A stretch of DNA of 17,329 bases, from contig DDQW01000007.1 of NCBI GenBank assembly GCA_002342805.1, positions 1 through 17,329 on the forward strand, given 5' to 3'. The position numbers and the translations under genes are program-made. Positions 6,471 to 12,454 of this stretch are shown here, piece after piece. Numbering within the stretch: position 1 is the stretch's first letter; each line of letters opens with the position of its first letter. Source of the DNA: Clostridiales bacterium UBA2432. GTDB taxonomy: Bacteria > Bacillota > Clostridia > Lachnospirales > Vallitaleaceae. The notes under the pieces were generated by a model. The model was not told the origin of the DNA. It searched no databases and was given only the letters and a program-made list of their open reading frames with translations.

Positions 6471-6863
6471 ATGACCAAACAATTTAGTATTAAAACGGAA
6501 CGGGAACAATTTTATGACATTACCAATCAAGTTCAAACGACTGTTGCCGAAGCCAATGTATCTGAAGGGATTTGTACCATTTATTGTCCGCATACAACAG
6601 CCGGTATTACCATTAATGAGAATGCAGATCCGGATGTAGTCAAAGATGTATTGTTAGGATTAGATAAAGCATTTCCGGACCGGTCGGATTTTCGACATAT
6701 GGAAGGTAATTCATCTGCGCATTTAAAATCCAGTTGCATCGGTGCCAGTGAAACCGTAATAATCCATAAGGGAAAACTCATATTAGGTCGGTGGCAAGGT
6801 ATCTATTTTTGTGAATTTGATGGCCCAAGACATAGAGAATATTATGTGCATATTCAAGAATAA
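6471..6863 (+). CDS. yjbQ: YjbQ family protein (UPF0047), secondary thiamine-phosphate synthase-like
   Basis: At 130 aa this has full family length. The UPF0047 motifs are all present: CPHTTAGITINENADPDV (residues 39-56), FRHMEGNSSAHLKSSCIG (74-91) and LILGRWQGIYFCEFDGPR (103-120). The conserved His residues are H41, H76 and H84. Members form trimers with a metal-like His site. E. coli YjbQ shows weak thiamine-phosphate synthase activity, so the true role is uncertain. AAAGGA (6457-6462) supports the start. It lies between the chemoreceptor and a LacI-type regulator gene 38 bp downstream and may be cotranscribed with the latter. No thiamine gene is nearby. Confidence 0.9.
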   Translation: MTKQFSIKTEREQFYDITNQVQTTVAEANVSEGICTIYCPHTTAGITINENADPDVVKDVLLGLDKAFPDRSDFRHMEGNSSAHLKSSCIGASETVIIHKGKLILGRWQGIYFCEFDGPRHREYYVHIQE

Positions 6864-6874
6864 GGATAATAAAC

Positions 6875-6884
6875 AAAGCGCTTT
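6875..6884. promoter_or_regulatory. candidate LacI-family operator AAAGCGCTTT
   Basis: AAAGCGCTTT is a perfect 10-bp palindrome with the central CG typical of LacI/GalR operators. It resembles the core of CcpA cre sites. It lies 17 bp upstream of the ATG of the LacI-family gene and could serve autoregulation. The flanks (aac and ccg) do not extend the palindrome. Whether this LacI protein or a CcpA is the binder cannot be told from sequence. Confidence 0.45.
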
Positions 6885-6901
6885 CCGGCAAGGTGGTTAT
6901 A

Positions 6902-7894
6902 ATGGTATCGATTAACGATGTGGCAAAAAAGGCTGGCGTGGCAAAATCAACGGTGTCAAAAGTTTTAAACAACTATTCCATGGTAAGCGAAGAAACAAAA
7001 CGTAAAGTTAAGGCAGCCGTTGAAGAACTTAATTATGTTCCCAATTCCGTTGCAATTTCTCTTTCAAAGCGATCATTTCATCGTGTGGGATTAATCATCG
7101 ATATTCAGCATAATCGACAATTTGTGGATGAGATTGGTATGAAACATTTAACGGGAGCATTTGATCGAGCGCAAGTGCACCACATGGATGTTGTTACTTT
7201 TTTCTCGTCTCAATTTAGGGATATGACCGCCAACCAGATTCGTGAACATTTAGCGGCACAACGTATTAATTGTTTGATTATTTATAATATGTCAAAGGAT
7301 GATATTCATTTAAAAGAATTAGTCGAATTAGAAGATTTTTTGACCGTCTTAGTAGATTCATCCGTTTATAATCGCAAAACATCAACAGTGACGATTAATC
7401 ATTATCAAGCTCAATATGACGTGGCATCAAAGACACTTCGCGAAAACGATATTACGGATACAATTCTTTACATTGCCGGTGAAATGAATTCATATGTTTC
7501 TGAAAAACGTCTTCAAGCCATGATAGACTTACAAAAAGAACAAGGCTTTAAAATGATTGTAGAATATGGAGACTTCGATGAATTCAAAGCGCGTCAGATT
7601 GTTTTTCAATATGCAAGTGAAGTGGATATCATCGTGTGTGCCTCGGACCTAATGGCCATTGGCGCAGTATTTGCATTAAGAGAGTTAGATGTCTTCCATC
7701 CTGTTTGCGGGTTTGATGGCATTACTTTGATGGGATACACACAGATTGCAATGAACACAGTAAAACAAGATTTTTATAAAAAATCACAGTTGGCGTTTGA
7801 TGAAATTCAACGTCTCATCGAAGGTGGACAAGGACAATATATAGAAGTGCCTTATACAATAGGTATTATTGATTATATGGATGTTATACAATAA
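6902..7894 (+). CDS. LacI family transcriptional regulator
   Basis: This 330-aa protein has the usual LacI/GalR length. The helix-turn-helix is at residues 3-24 (INDVAKKAGVAKSTVSKVLN). The hinge region YVPNSVAISLSKR follows, then a periplasmic-binding-protein-like effector domain starting at VGLIID. The ATG at 6902 is preferred because AAGGTGG (6890-6896) lies five bases upstream. An in-frame GTG at 6893 lies inside that ribosome site. The regulated genes are not evident: no sugar transport or catabolic gene adjoins it. Its own promoter region carries AAAGCGCTTT (6875-6884). The ligand is unknown. It does not look like CcpA, because the effector domain diverges strongly. Confidence 0.88.
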   Translation: MVSINDVAKKAGVAKSTVSKVLNNYSMVSEETKRKVKAAVEELNYVPNSVAISLSKRSFHRVGLIIDIQHNRQFVDEIGMKHLTGAFDRAQVHHMDVVTFFSSQFRDMTANQIREHLAAQRINCLIIYNMSKDDIHLKELVELEDFLTVLVDSSVYNRKTSTVTINHYQAQYDVASKTLRENDITDTILYIAGEMNSYVSEKRLQAMIDLQKEQGFKMIVEYGDFDEFKARQIVFQYASEVDIIVCASDLMAIGAVFALRELDVFHPVCGFDGITLMGYTQIAMNTVKQDFYKKSQLAFDEIQRLIEGGQGQYIEVPYTIGIIDYMDVIQ

Positions 7895-7908
7895 AAAAAG
7901 TCTAAAAA

Positions 7909-7933
7909 AAGGCGCTTGCTATTTGAGCGCCTT
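7909..7933. terminator. hairpin between the lacI-type gene and typA, T run on the minus strand
   Basis: AAGGCGCT (7909-7916) and AGCGCCTT (7926-7933) form a perfect 8-bp stem with a 9-nt loop. On the plus strand it is followed by TTAATGTTATTATAT, a poor T tract. On the minus strand it runs into seven T, because the plus-strand sequence before it is A-rich. It probably ends the LacI-type transcript weakly and minus-strand transcripts strongly. Confidence 0.6.
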
Positions 7934-7954
7934 AATGTTATTATATAAAGGTTG

Positions 7955-7984
7955 TTTACAATGAAGCATAGAAGATCATATGAT
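7955..7984 (+). promoter_or_regulatory. promoter of typA
   Basis: A -35 TTTACA (7955-7960) lies 18 bp from a -10 TATGAT (7979-7984). A second overlapping TATGAT is at 7984-7989. Transcription would begin near 7991, only about 16 nt before the ATG, so the leader is short but still contains AGGAG (7997-8001). Confidence 0.5.
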
Positions 7985-8006
7985 ATGATTAAAGCTAGGA
8001 GCATTT

Positions 8007-9830
8007 ATGAGAGAAAAGAAAATAATCAATGTCGCAGTTATTGCCCATGTTGATGCAGGAAAATCAACATTAGTTGATGCAATGTTAGCCCAAAGTGGTG
8101 TTTTTTCAGAACACGAGGAAGTGGTTGATTGTGTTATGGACAGTAATGATATTGAAAGAGAACGTGGTATTACTATTTATTCGAAGAATTGTTCAATTTC
8201 CTACAAAGATTACAAAATAAATATTGTGGATACGCCGGGTCACGCGGATTTTTCATCAGAAGTTGAGCGAATTATCAAAACCGTTGATACAGCCATATTA
8301 TTGGTGGATTCCAGTGAAGGCCCAATGCCTCAGACACGTTTTGTTTTACAAAAAGCGTTAGAACGAGGTCTGTGTCCGATGTTATTAATTAATAAAATTG
8401 ACAAAAAAGATGAACGAGCAGAACATGTTGTCGACATGACTTTTGACTTATTTGCAGAGTTGGGTGCCCATGATGAGCAATTAGATTTTCCAATCCTTTA
8501 TGGAGTGGCAAGAGATGGTGTTGTTCGTGATGAGATGCATCATGATAATACGGATATTGTGCCCTTGTTCGAAAAAATTATTGAGCATGTAACGCCATAT
8601 CCAAATAGAGATGACGAACCTTTACAGATTCAAATATCAGCACTAGGATATGATGAATATATTGGTCGATTAGGAATTGGTCGTGTACAACGTGGAGTTT
8701 TACATCCTGGAGACCTTGTCAGTGTTGCTAAGCGTGATGGTTCTGTTGTAAAGGCTAAAATAGGAAAAGCATTTATTAATGTTGGACTGAATCGCGTTGA
8801 AGCCAAGGAAGTTGTATCCGGTGATATTGTAACAATCTCCGGTATTAGTGATATTTCTATTGGTGAAACAATCTGCGAAGAAAACAATGTTGAACCCTTA
8901 CCGATGATTGAAATCGAAGAGCCAACCTTATCCATGAATTTTTACGTCAATAATTCACCTTTTGCAGGCTTAAGCGGAAAGTTTGTAACAACCCGTCACA
9001 TTAAAGCGCGTCTGGAAAAAGAGTTAGAAACAAATGTTGGATTGCGTGTTGAAGAAATTCCGGGAACCGATGCTTATAAAGTTTCTGGTCGAGGTGAGTT
9101 GCACTTATCAATATTACTTGAAAACATGCGACGTGAAGGTTACGAGCTTAGTGTGTCTAAGCCGGAAGTCTTATTACATGTAGATGAAAACGGCAATAAA
9201 CAAGAACCTTATGAAAAGGTGATTATTACAGCGCCGGATCAATATGTAGGTTCAGTTATTTCCAAATTAAACGAGCGAAAAGGCTTAATGGAATATATGC
9301 ATGCAGAAAATGGAAGTACAAAAATCGAGTATGTTGTTCCGACGCGTGGACTTTTAGGTTATCGTAGTGAATTTATTAATGATACACGTGGTGAAGGTAT
9401 TATCGTGCGTTCCTTTGATTCATATAGAGAATATGTTGGTTTTATTCCTTCACGGATTAATGGTGTGTTAATTTCTCAAGAAAATGGTTCAACCATGGCC
9501 TATTCCCTCTTTAATTTAAGTGACCGTGGAAAACTGTTTATTGGAGCCGCTGTTGATGTTTATGAAGGAATGATTATCGGATTGAATAATCGAAATGATG
9601 ATATGGTTGTTAATCCATGTAAGAACAAAAAATTAACAAATACAAGATCATCTGGTGCAGATGATGCAATTAAACTTCAAAAGCCGAAAGAGTTCACCCT
9701 TGAAGAAGCTTTAGAGTTTATTGAAGACGATGAATGGGTGGAGATTACTCCGGATGCCATTCGCCTTCGTAAAAAATACTTAAGCACACAAGAGCGTAAT
9801 AAATTTAATAAAACACGAGCAACATCATAA
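8007..9830 (+). CDS. typA: TypA/BipA family translational GTPase
   Basis: This 607-aa protein has the full TypA length. G motifs in order are G1 AHVDAGKST (residues 13-21), G2 RERGIT (51-56), G3 DTPGH (75-79) and G4 NKID (129-132). A translation-factor beta-barrel and EF-G III/V-like domains follow. The TypA-specific C-terminal region is recognisable (TRGLLGYRSEFINDTRGEG, then NGVLIS and VVNPCKNKKLTNTR). The family binds ribosomes and acts in stress adaptation and 50S assembly. G1 has Ala17 and Ser20 where the usual TypA motif is AHVDHGKTT. The C-terminal FIGAAVDVYEGM and GLNNRNDD also depart from the family norm, so this is a divergent member. AGGAG lies five bases before the ATG. The stop overlaps the convergent ROK gene by 6 bp. 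Confidence 0.88.
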   Translation: MREKKIINVAVIAHVDAGKSTLVDAMLAQSGVFSEHEEVVDCVMDSNDIERERGITIYSKNCSISYKDYKINIVDTPGHADFSSEVERIIKTVDTAILLVDSSEGPMPQTRFVLQKALERGLCPMLLINKIDKKDERAEHVVDMTFDLFAELGAHDEQLDFPILYGVARDGVVRDEMHHDNTDIVPLFEKIIEHVTPYPNRDDEPLQIQISALGYDEYIGRLGIGRVQRGVLHPGDLVSVAKRDGSVVKAKIGKAFINVGLNRVEAKEVVSGDIVTISGISDISIGETICEENNVEPLPMIEIEEPTLSMNFYVNNSPFAGLSGKFVTTRHIKARLEKELETNVGLRVEEIPGTDAYKVSGRGELHLSILLENMRREGYELSVSKPEVLLHVDENGNKQEPYEKVIITAPDQYVGSVISKLNERKGLMEYMHAENGSTKIEYVVPTRGLLGYRSEFINDTRGEGIIVRSFDSYREYVGFIPSRINGVLISQENGSTMAYSLFNLSDRGKLFIGAAVDVYEGMIIGLNNRNDDMVVNPCKNKKLTNTRSSGADDAIKLQKPKEFTLEEALEFIEDDEWVEITPDAIRLRKKYLSTQERNKFNKTRATS

Positions 9831-10940
9831 AAAAAGCTGAAGACCTAAGTGATATGCACTTCCAAGTGCAATGGAATTATGATCAAAGGAACCACCTCGG
9901 CTAAAGCTGACGTGAAGATGAGGCGTTGATTTTAAATATTCCAATGTTTTGTCATATAAAGTTTCATAAAAAAGATTGGATTCCTTAATCATTGGACCAC
10001 TTAAGATGACGCAATCTAGGCTTAAAAGACGAATATAGTTGGATAAGCCGATAGCCGTCATTTCAGCAGCATTTATAAGTTGATCATTTAATAAAGGCGT
10101 TGTACTTATTATAGTATGCGCCTTTTTTGTGTTTGTAGAGCATGTTTTTCTAAGTGAAAAAAGACTAGCGTAATCATCGATTGTTTTATTGTGGGTGAGC
10201 TGCATTTTAGAAAATGCATCTTCGTGGGAATCATGCATGGACAAGAGGTTGCCATGGATAGCTGTGGAATTACGTATGCCTTCACCTAAGTTAATGTAGG
10301 CGACATGATTATGGTCTTTTCCCACACCAAAAGTAACTTCAGCAAGTAGAGCGAGTTGGCTACCACTTGCGATATATGTATCGAACCCTGTTGCATTAGC
10401 GATTGTCACGCGTAAATCGATATGATCAAAGTGTGAAGAAGGAAATCGCTCGGGATGGAGTAAATAGCCGGTATCTTCATCAATAGGGCCAACGCAACCG
10501 ATGCCGATGCCCAATAACTCGGGATGACTGGTCTTGTAAGTTTGTTGAATATCCTGGATAAATTGATTCAGCTCCTGGATGAGACGTCTTGGTGTCATCG
10601 ATGAATCAACAGTTAATTGCGTTTGATGGAGTATATCTAACTTAAGATTTGTAAAAATAATATTCATATATAGACGTGAAATGTCTAAACCGATGAAACC
10701 GTAATGCATTGGATTTACATCAATAAGGCCGGATGGGCGACCGCCGGTTTGAGAAATATAATCAGTCACTTGTAACAAATTAAGCTCAAACAAGGGTTTC
10801 AATAATCGATTTAATGTTGTCAGTTTTATATTTAAAGTTTCGCTTATAAATTTTTTAGTGAGCGGACCTTTTTTTTGAATAAATAAAAATAGATTTTTGG
10901 ATTCTTTGGATAATGATGTAAAATATTGTGAACTTGGCAT
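9825..10940 (-). CDS. ROK family transcriptional regulator (kinase site degenerate)
   Basis: This 371-aa protein has a winged helix-turn-helix at residues 11-60 and the connector QTGGRPSG (65-71) typical of NagC/XylR-type repressors. A ROK domain starts at GFIGLDIS. Residues usually needed for sugar phosphorylation are lost: the NDANAAALxE motif reads SGSQLALLAE (192-201), so the catalytic Asp is Gly193. The Cys-rich zinc motif before the YAS segment (257-259) is absent. It should act only as a regulator, and its ligand may not be a common sugar. GGAG (10948-10951) supports the start. It is divergent from the chrA pair, and shared repeats CCAAAATGG on both promoters suggest it controls both. 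It overlaps typA by 6 bp tail-to-tail. Confidence 0.85.
   Translation of the reverse strand: MPSSQYFTSLSKESKNLFLFIQKKGPLTKKFISETLNIKLTTLNRLLKPLFELNLLQVTDYISQTGGRPSGLIDVNPMHYGFIGLDISRLYMNIIFTNLKLDILHQTQLTVDSSMTPRRLIQELNQFIQDIQQTYKTSHPELLGIGIGCVGPIDEDTGYLLHPERFPSSHFDHIDLRVTIANATGFDTYIASGSQLALLAEVTFGVGKDHNHVAYINLGEGIRNSTAIHGNLLSMHDSHEDAFSKMQLTHNKTIDDYASLFSLRKTCSTNTKKAHTIISTTPLLNDQLINAAEMTAIGLSNYIRLLSLDCVILSGPMIKESNLFYETLYDKTLEYLKSTPHLHVSFSRGGSFDHNSIALGSAYHLGLQLFL
10093..10126 (+). terminator. candidate typA terminator inside the ROK gene
   Basis: AAAGGCG (10093-10099) pairs with CGCCTTT (10119-10125). An inner TACT/AGTA stem supports the hairpin, and T follows through 10127. On the plus strand this is a good intrinsic terminator 263 nt past the typA stop, antisense to the ROK coding sequence. 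No terminator fits between the overlapping typA and ROK genes, so it may end typA transcripts. Confidence 0.5.
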
Positions 10941-11008
10941 CTAATCGCTCCTATCGATATATCTTAAATCAAGCTTATACATAGCTGTTTAACCAGCATA
11001 TAATGTAT

Positions 11009-11037
11009 ATAATAAACTATTTTGACCAAAATGGCAA
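11009..11037 (-). promoter_or_regulatory. promoter of the ROK regulator gene
   Basis: On the minus strand a -35 TTGCCA (11037-11032) lies 17 bp from a -10 TATTAT (11014-11009). The upstream CCAAAATGG repeat (11026-11034) overlaps its -35 and spacer. The leader is about 60 nt long with GGAG before the ATG. Confidence 0.65.
11026..11034. promoter_or_regulatory. candidate ROK operator 1 (CCAAAATGG)
   Basis: CCAAAATGG lies over the -35 box and spacer of the ROK promoter and about 44-52 bp upstream of the chrA start. It is also part of an inverted repeat ATTTTG-AC-CAAAAT (11019-11032). The same 9-mer recurs at 11090-11098, with centres 64 bp (about six helical turns) apart. Confidence 0.5.
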
Positions 11038-11043
11038 TAAGTC

Positions 11044-11071
11044 TTGCTTTTTGTATTGAACGTGATATAAT
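11044..11071 (+). promoter_or_regulatory. promoter of the chrA pair
   Basis: A -35-like TTGCTT (11044-11049) lies 16 bp from a consensus -10 TATAAT (11066-11071). The -10 carries an extended TGa (11063-11065). Transcription would start near 11078. Its -35 box is 6 bp from that of the divergent ROK promoter. Confidence 0.7.
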
Positions 11072-11087
11072 AGCTGTATTGACTTAT

Positions 11088-11100
11088 AACCAAAATGGTT
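11088..11100. promoter_or_regulatory. candidate ROK operator 2 (AACCAAAATGGTT)
   Basis: AACCA and TGGTT arms around AAA form a short palindrome that contains the repeat CCAAAATGG (11090-11098). It lies about +11 to +23 from the predicted chrA start, a position where a repressor would block elongation or escape. The second copy of the 9-mer is on the ROK promoter. Confidence 0.55.
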
Positions 11101-11116
11101 AAAAGAAGGAGCGGCT

Positions 11117-11665
11117 ATGTCAAATCAGATATTAAAATTGTTTTTCTCATTTTTTAAAATTGGAATTTTTACTTTTGGGGGTGGTTTTGCTATGATTCCA
11201 CTTATTGAAAAAGAAATTGTTGATCGACGTAAGTGGATTCATAGAGAGGATATCATTGACTTATTTGCTATTAGTCAATCGATTCCAGGGGCTGTTGCTA
11301 TCAATACGGCAACGCTCGTTGGATATAAGGTTGTAGGACGTATCGGTGCTATTATAGCAACCTTAGGTGTTGCCTTACCTTCAATCGTTATTATATCATT
11401 AATCGCAATTTTCTTTGGAGAAATCGCAGATATGAAAATTGTGGCATGGATTTTCACAGGAATTAATGCAGCGGTTATTCTCTTGATTTTTCATGCATCC
11501 CTTCGTATGGGAAAAGTGGCGGTGAAAGACTTAATCACAACAATTATTTTTATTGTCACCGTTGGTGTTGTTGTTTTTACAGATATCAGTCCAATAATAC
11601 TCATCATTTTAGGTGGACTCATTGGTGGAGGCTTATACTTTGTTGAGAAGGGAGACAAGCCATGA
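11117..11665 (+). CDS. chrA: chromate transporter family protein ChrA, short form, first subunit
   Basis: This 182-aa membrane protein consists of one CHR domain, half the length of long-chain ChrA. The CHR signature FTFGGGFAMIPLI (residues 19-31) is followed by IPGAVAINTATLVGY (56-70) and several hydrophobic helices to the C-terminus. Short ChrA proteins occur as adjacent pairs and in Bacillus both halves are needed for chromate efflux. They are thought to insert with opposite topology. AAGGAG (11106-11111) lies five bases before the ATG, and the second half follows with a 4-bp ATGA overlap. Chromate is the family substrate, but in an anaerobe the natural anion could differ. Confidence 0.85.
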   Translation: MSNQILKLFFSFFKIGIFTFGGGFAMIPLIEKEIVDRRKWIHREDIIDLFAISQSIPGAVAINTATLVGYKVVGRIGAIIATLGVALPSIVIISLIAIFFGEIADMKIVAWIFTGINAAVILLIFHASLRMGKVAVKDLITTIIFIVTVGVVVFTDISPIILIILGGLIGGGLYFVEKGDKP

Positions 11666-12183
11666 TTTTTTTTGATTTATTTTTTGCCTTCTTCAAAATC
11701 GGTTTATTTAGTTTTGGTGGAGGATATGCCATGATTCCTTTGATTTCGGAAGAAATAGCTAATCATGGCTGGATGAACGAGGCGGAGTTTTTGCGAATTA
11801 TTGGTATTGCAGAGATGACGCCGGGATCCATTGCCATTAATGCTGCTACATTTATCGGATTTCAAACAGCAGGCCTACCAGGGGCTCTTGTTGCAAGTTT
11901 AGGAGTCTTACTTCCTTCGCTCCTTATCATACTTTTTATATCAGCTTTTTTTTTCAAATACAGCCGTCATCCATTAATGAAAAAAATTTTTTCGGGAATT
12001 CGTCCGGTTGTAACAGGGTTGATTTTTTCGGCGGGACTTCTTATTGCAAAAGAAGTCATATTTGAAATACGAACCCTAATTGTATTTCTAGCACTGCTTG
12101 TCCTTATTAAGTTTGTGAAAATTCATCCGATTATGTTAATTGTTCTGGCGGCCGGTGGCGGAGTTATTGTAAATATATTCTGA
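11662..12183 (+). CDS. chrA: chromate transporter family protein ChrA, short form, second subunit
   Basis: This 173-aa membrane protein has the second CHR domain. It repeats the motifs of its partner: FSFGGGYAMIPLI (residues 16-28) and TPGSIAINAATFIGF (53-67), then LPSLLIILFISAFF. The two proteins are clearly paralogous but well diverged. The ATG overlaps the stop of the first gene (ATGA, 11662-11665), with GGGAG upstream, so the two subunits should be made in equal amounts. The likely terminator of the pair is the hairpin at 12341-12377. Confidence 0.85.
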   Translation: MIFFDLFFAFFKIGLFSFGGGYAMIPLISEEIANHGWMNEAEFLRIIGIAEMTPGSIAINAATFIGFQTAGLPGALVASLGVLLPSLLIILFISAFFFKYSRHPLMKKIFSGIRPVVTGLIFSAGLLIAKEVIFEIRTLIVFLALLVLIKFVKIHPIMLIVLAAGGGVIVNIF

Positions 12184-12266
12184 ATATAGGGATGATATGG
12201 AAGAAAAAATAGAATATTACAAGGTTTTCATATAAAAAAAATACATTTGTTATACATTATTCATAT

Positions 12267-12294
12267 TTTAGACATATTTGTTTGGTAATATAAT
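12267..12294 (+). promoter_or_regulatory. possible promoter of a small RNA between chrA and cobS
   Basis: A consensus -10 TATAAT (12289-12294) has a -35-like TTTAGA (12267-12272) 16 bp upstream. Transcription would start near 12301 and run about 76 nt to the terminator at 12341-12377. The -35 is weak and the region is very AT-rich, so chance is a real alternative. Confidence 0.35.
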
Positions 12295-12300
12295 AAATGT

Positions 12301-12377
12301 AATAACTATCCCCCCTTTTATTATATAGATATTAGCTTAGTCCTACCAGACACTCGGTTTGGTAGGAAATTTTTTTG
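12301..12377 (+). ncRNA. possible C-rich small RNA, or 3' end of the chrA transcript
   Basis: The stretch between a TATAAT box and a strong terminator is about 76 nt and has no good reading frame. It carries a run of six C (12310-12315) in an otherwise AT-rich, probably single-stranded segment. Such C-rich segments are used by Firmicute sRNAs to pair with G-rich ribosome sites. The rest of the 12184-12454 gap shows no cobalamin riboswitch or other known element. The alternative is that it is just the 3' untranslated end of chrA. Confidence 0.3.
12341..12377 (+). terminator. rho-independent terminator between chrA and cobS
   Basis: TCCTACCA (12341-12348) pairs perfectly with TGGTAGGA (12360-12367). 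The loop is 11 nt and AA plus eight T follow (12370-12377). It ends the chrA transcript and any small RNA started at 12301. The cobS promoter starts 9 bp later. Confidence 0.85.
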
Positions 12378-12385
12378 CCTTTTTC

Positions 12386-12414
12386 TTGACTTTCGTGGCC
12401 AAGCATCATAGAAT
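12386..12414 (+). promoter_or_regulatory. promoter of the cobS-cobC-cblT-cblS-trmB operon
   Basis: A -35 TTGACT (12386-12391) lies 17 bp from a -10 TAGAAT (12409-12414). Transcription would start near 12421, leaving a leader of about 34 nt. That is far too short for a cobalamin riboswitch. Confidence 0.65.
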
Positions 12415-12454
12415 CATCATAGACGAACATAAGTTGATTAAAGAAGAGGTAACT

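Noticed and set aside
8630..8935. 101-codon minus-strand open frame inside typA
   Set aside because: The composition is Ser/Thr/Ile/Pro-rich as expected from the reverse of a coding strand, and typA itself is intact and motif-supported.
9825..10940. Sugar kinase function for the ROK protein
   Set aside because: It has an N-terminal winged helix and lacks the catalytic Asp and the zinc motif, so a repressor role is far more likely.
12359..12454. Upstream start for CobS giving 32 extra residues
   Set aside because: This stretch contains the terminator T run and the promoter; CobS proteins start with the segment beginning at 12455.
12184..12454. Cobalamin riboswitch before cobS
   Set aside because: I could not find the conserved B12 box or a multi-stem core. 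A terminator and a new promoter separate most of this gap from the gene.
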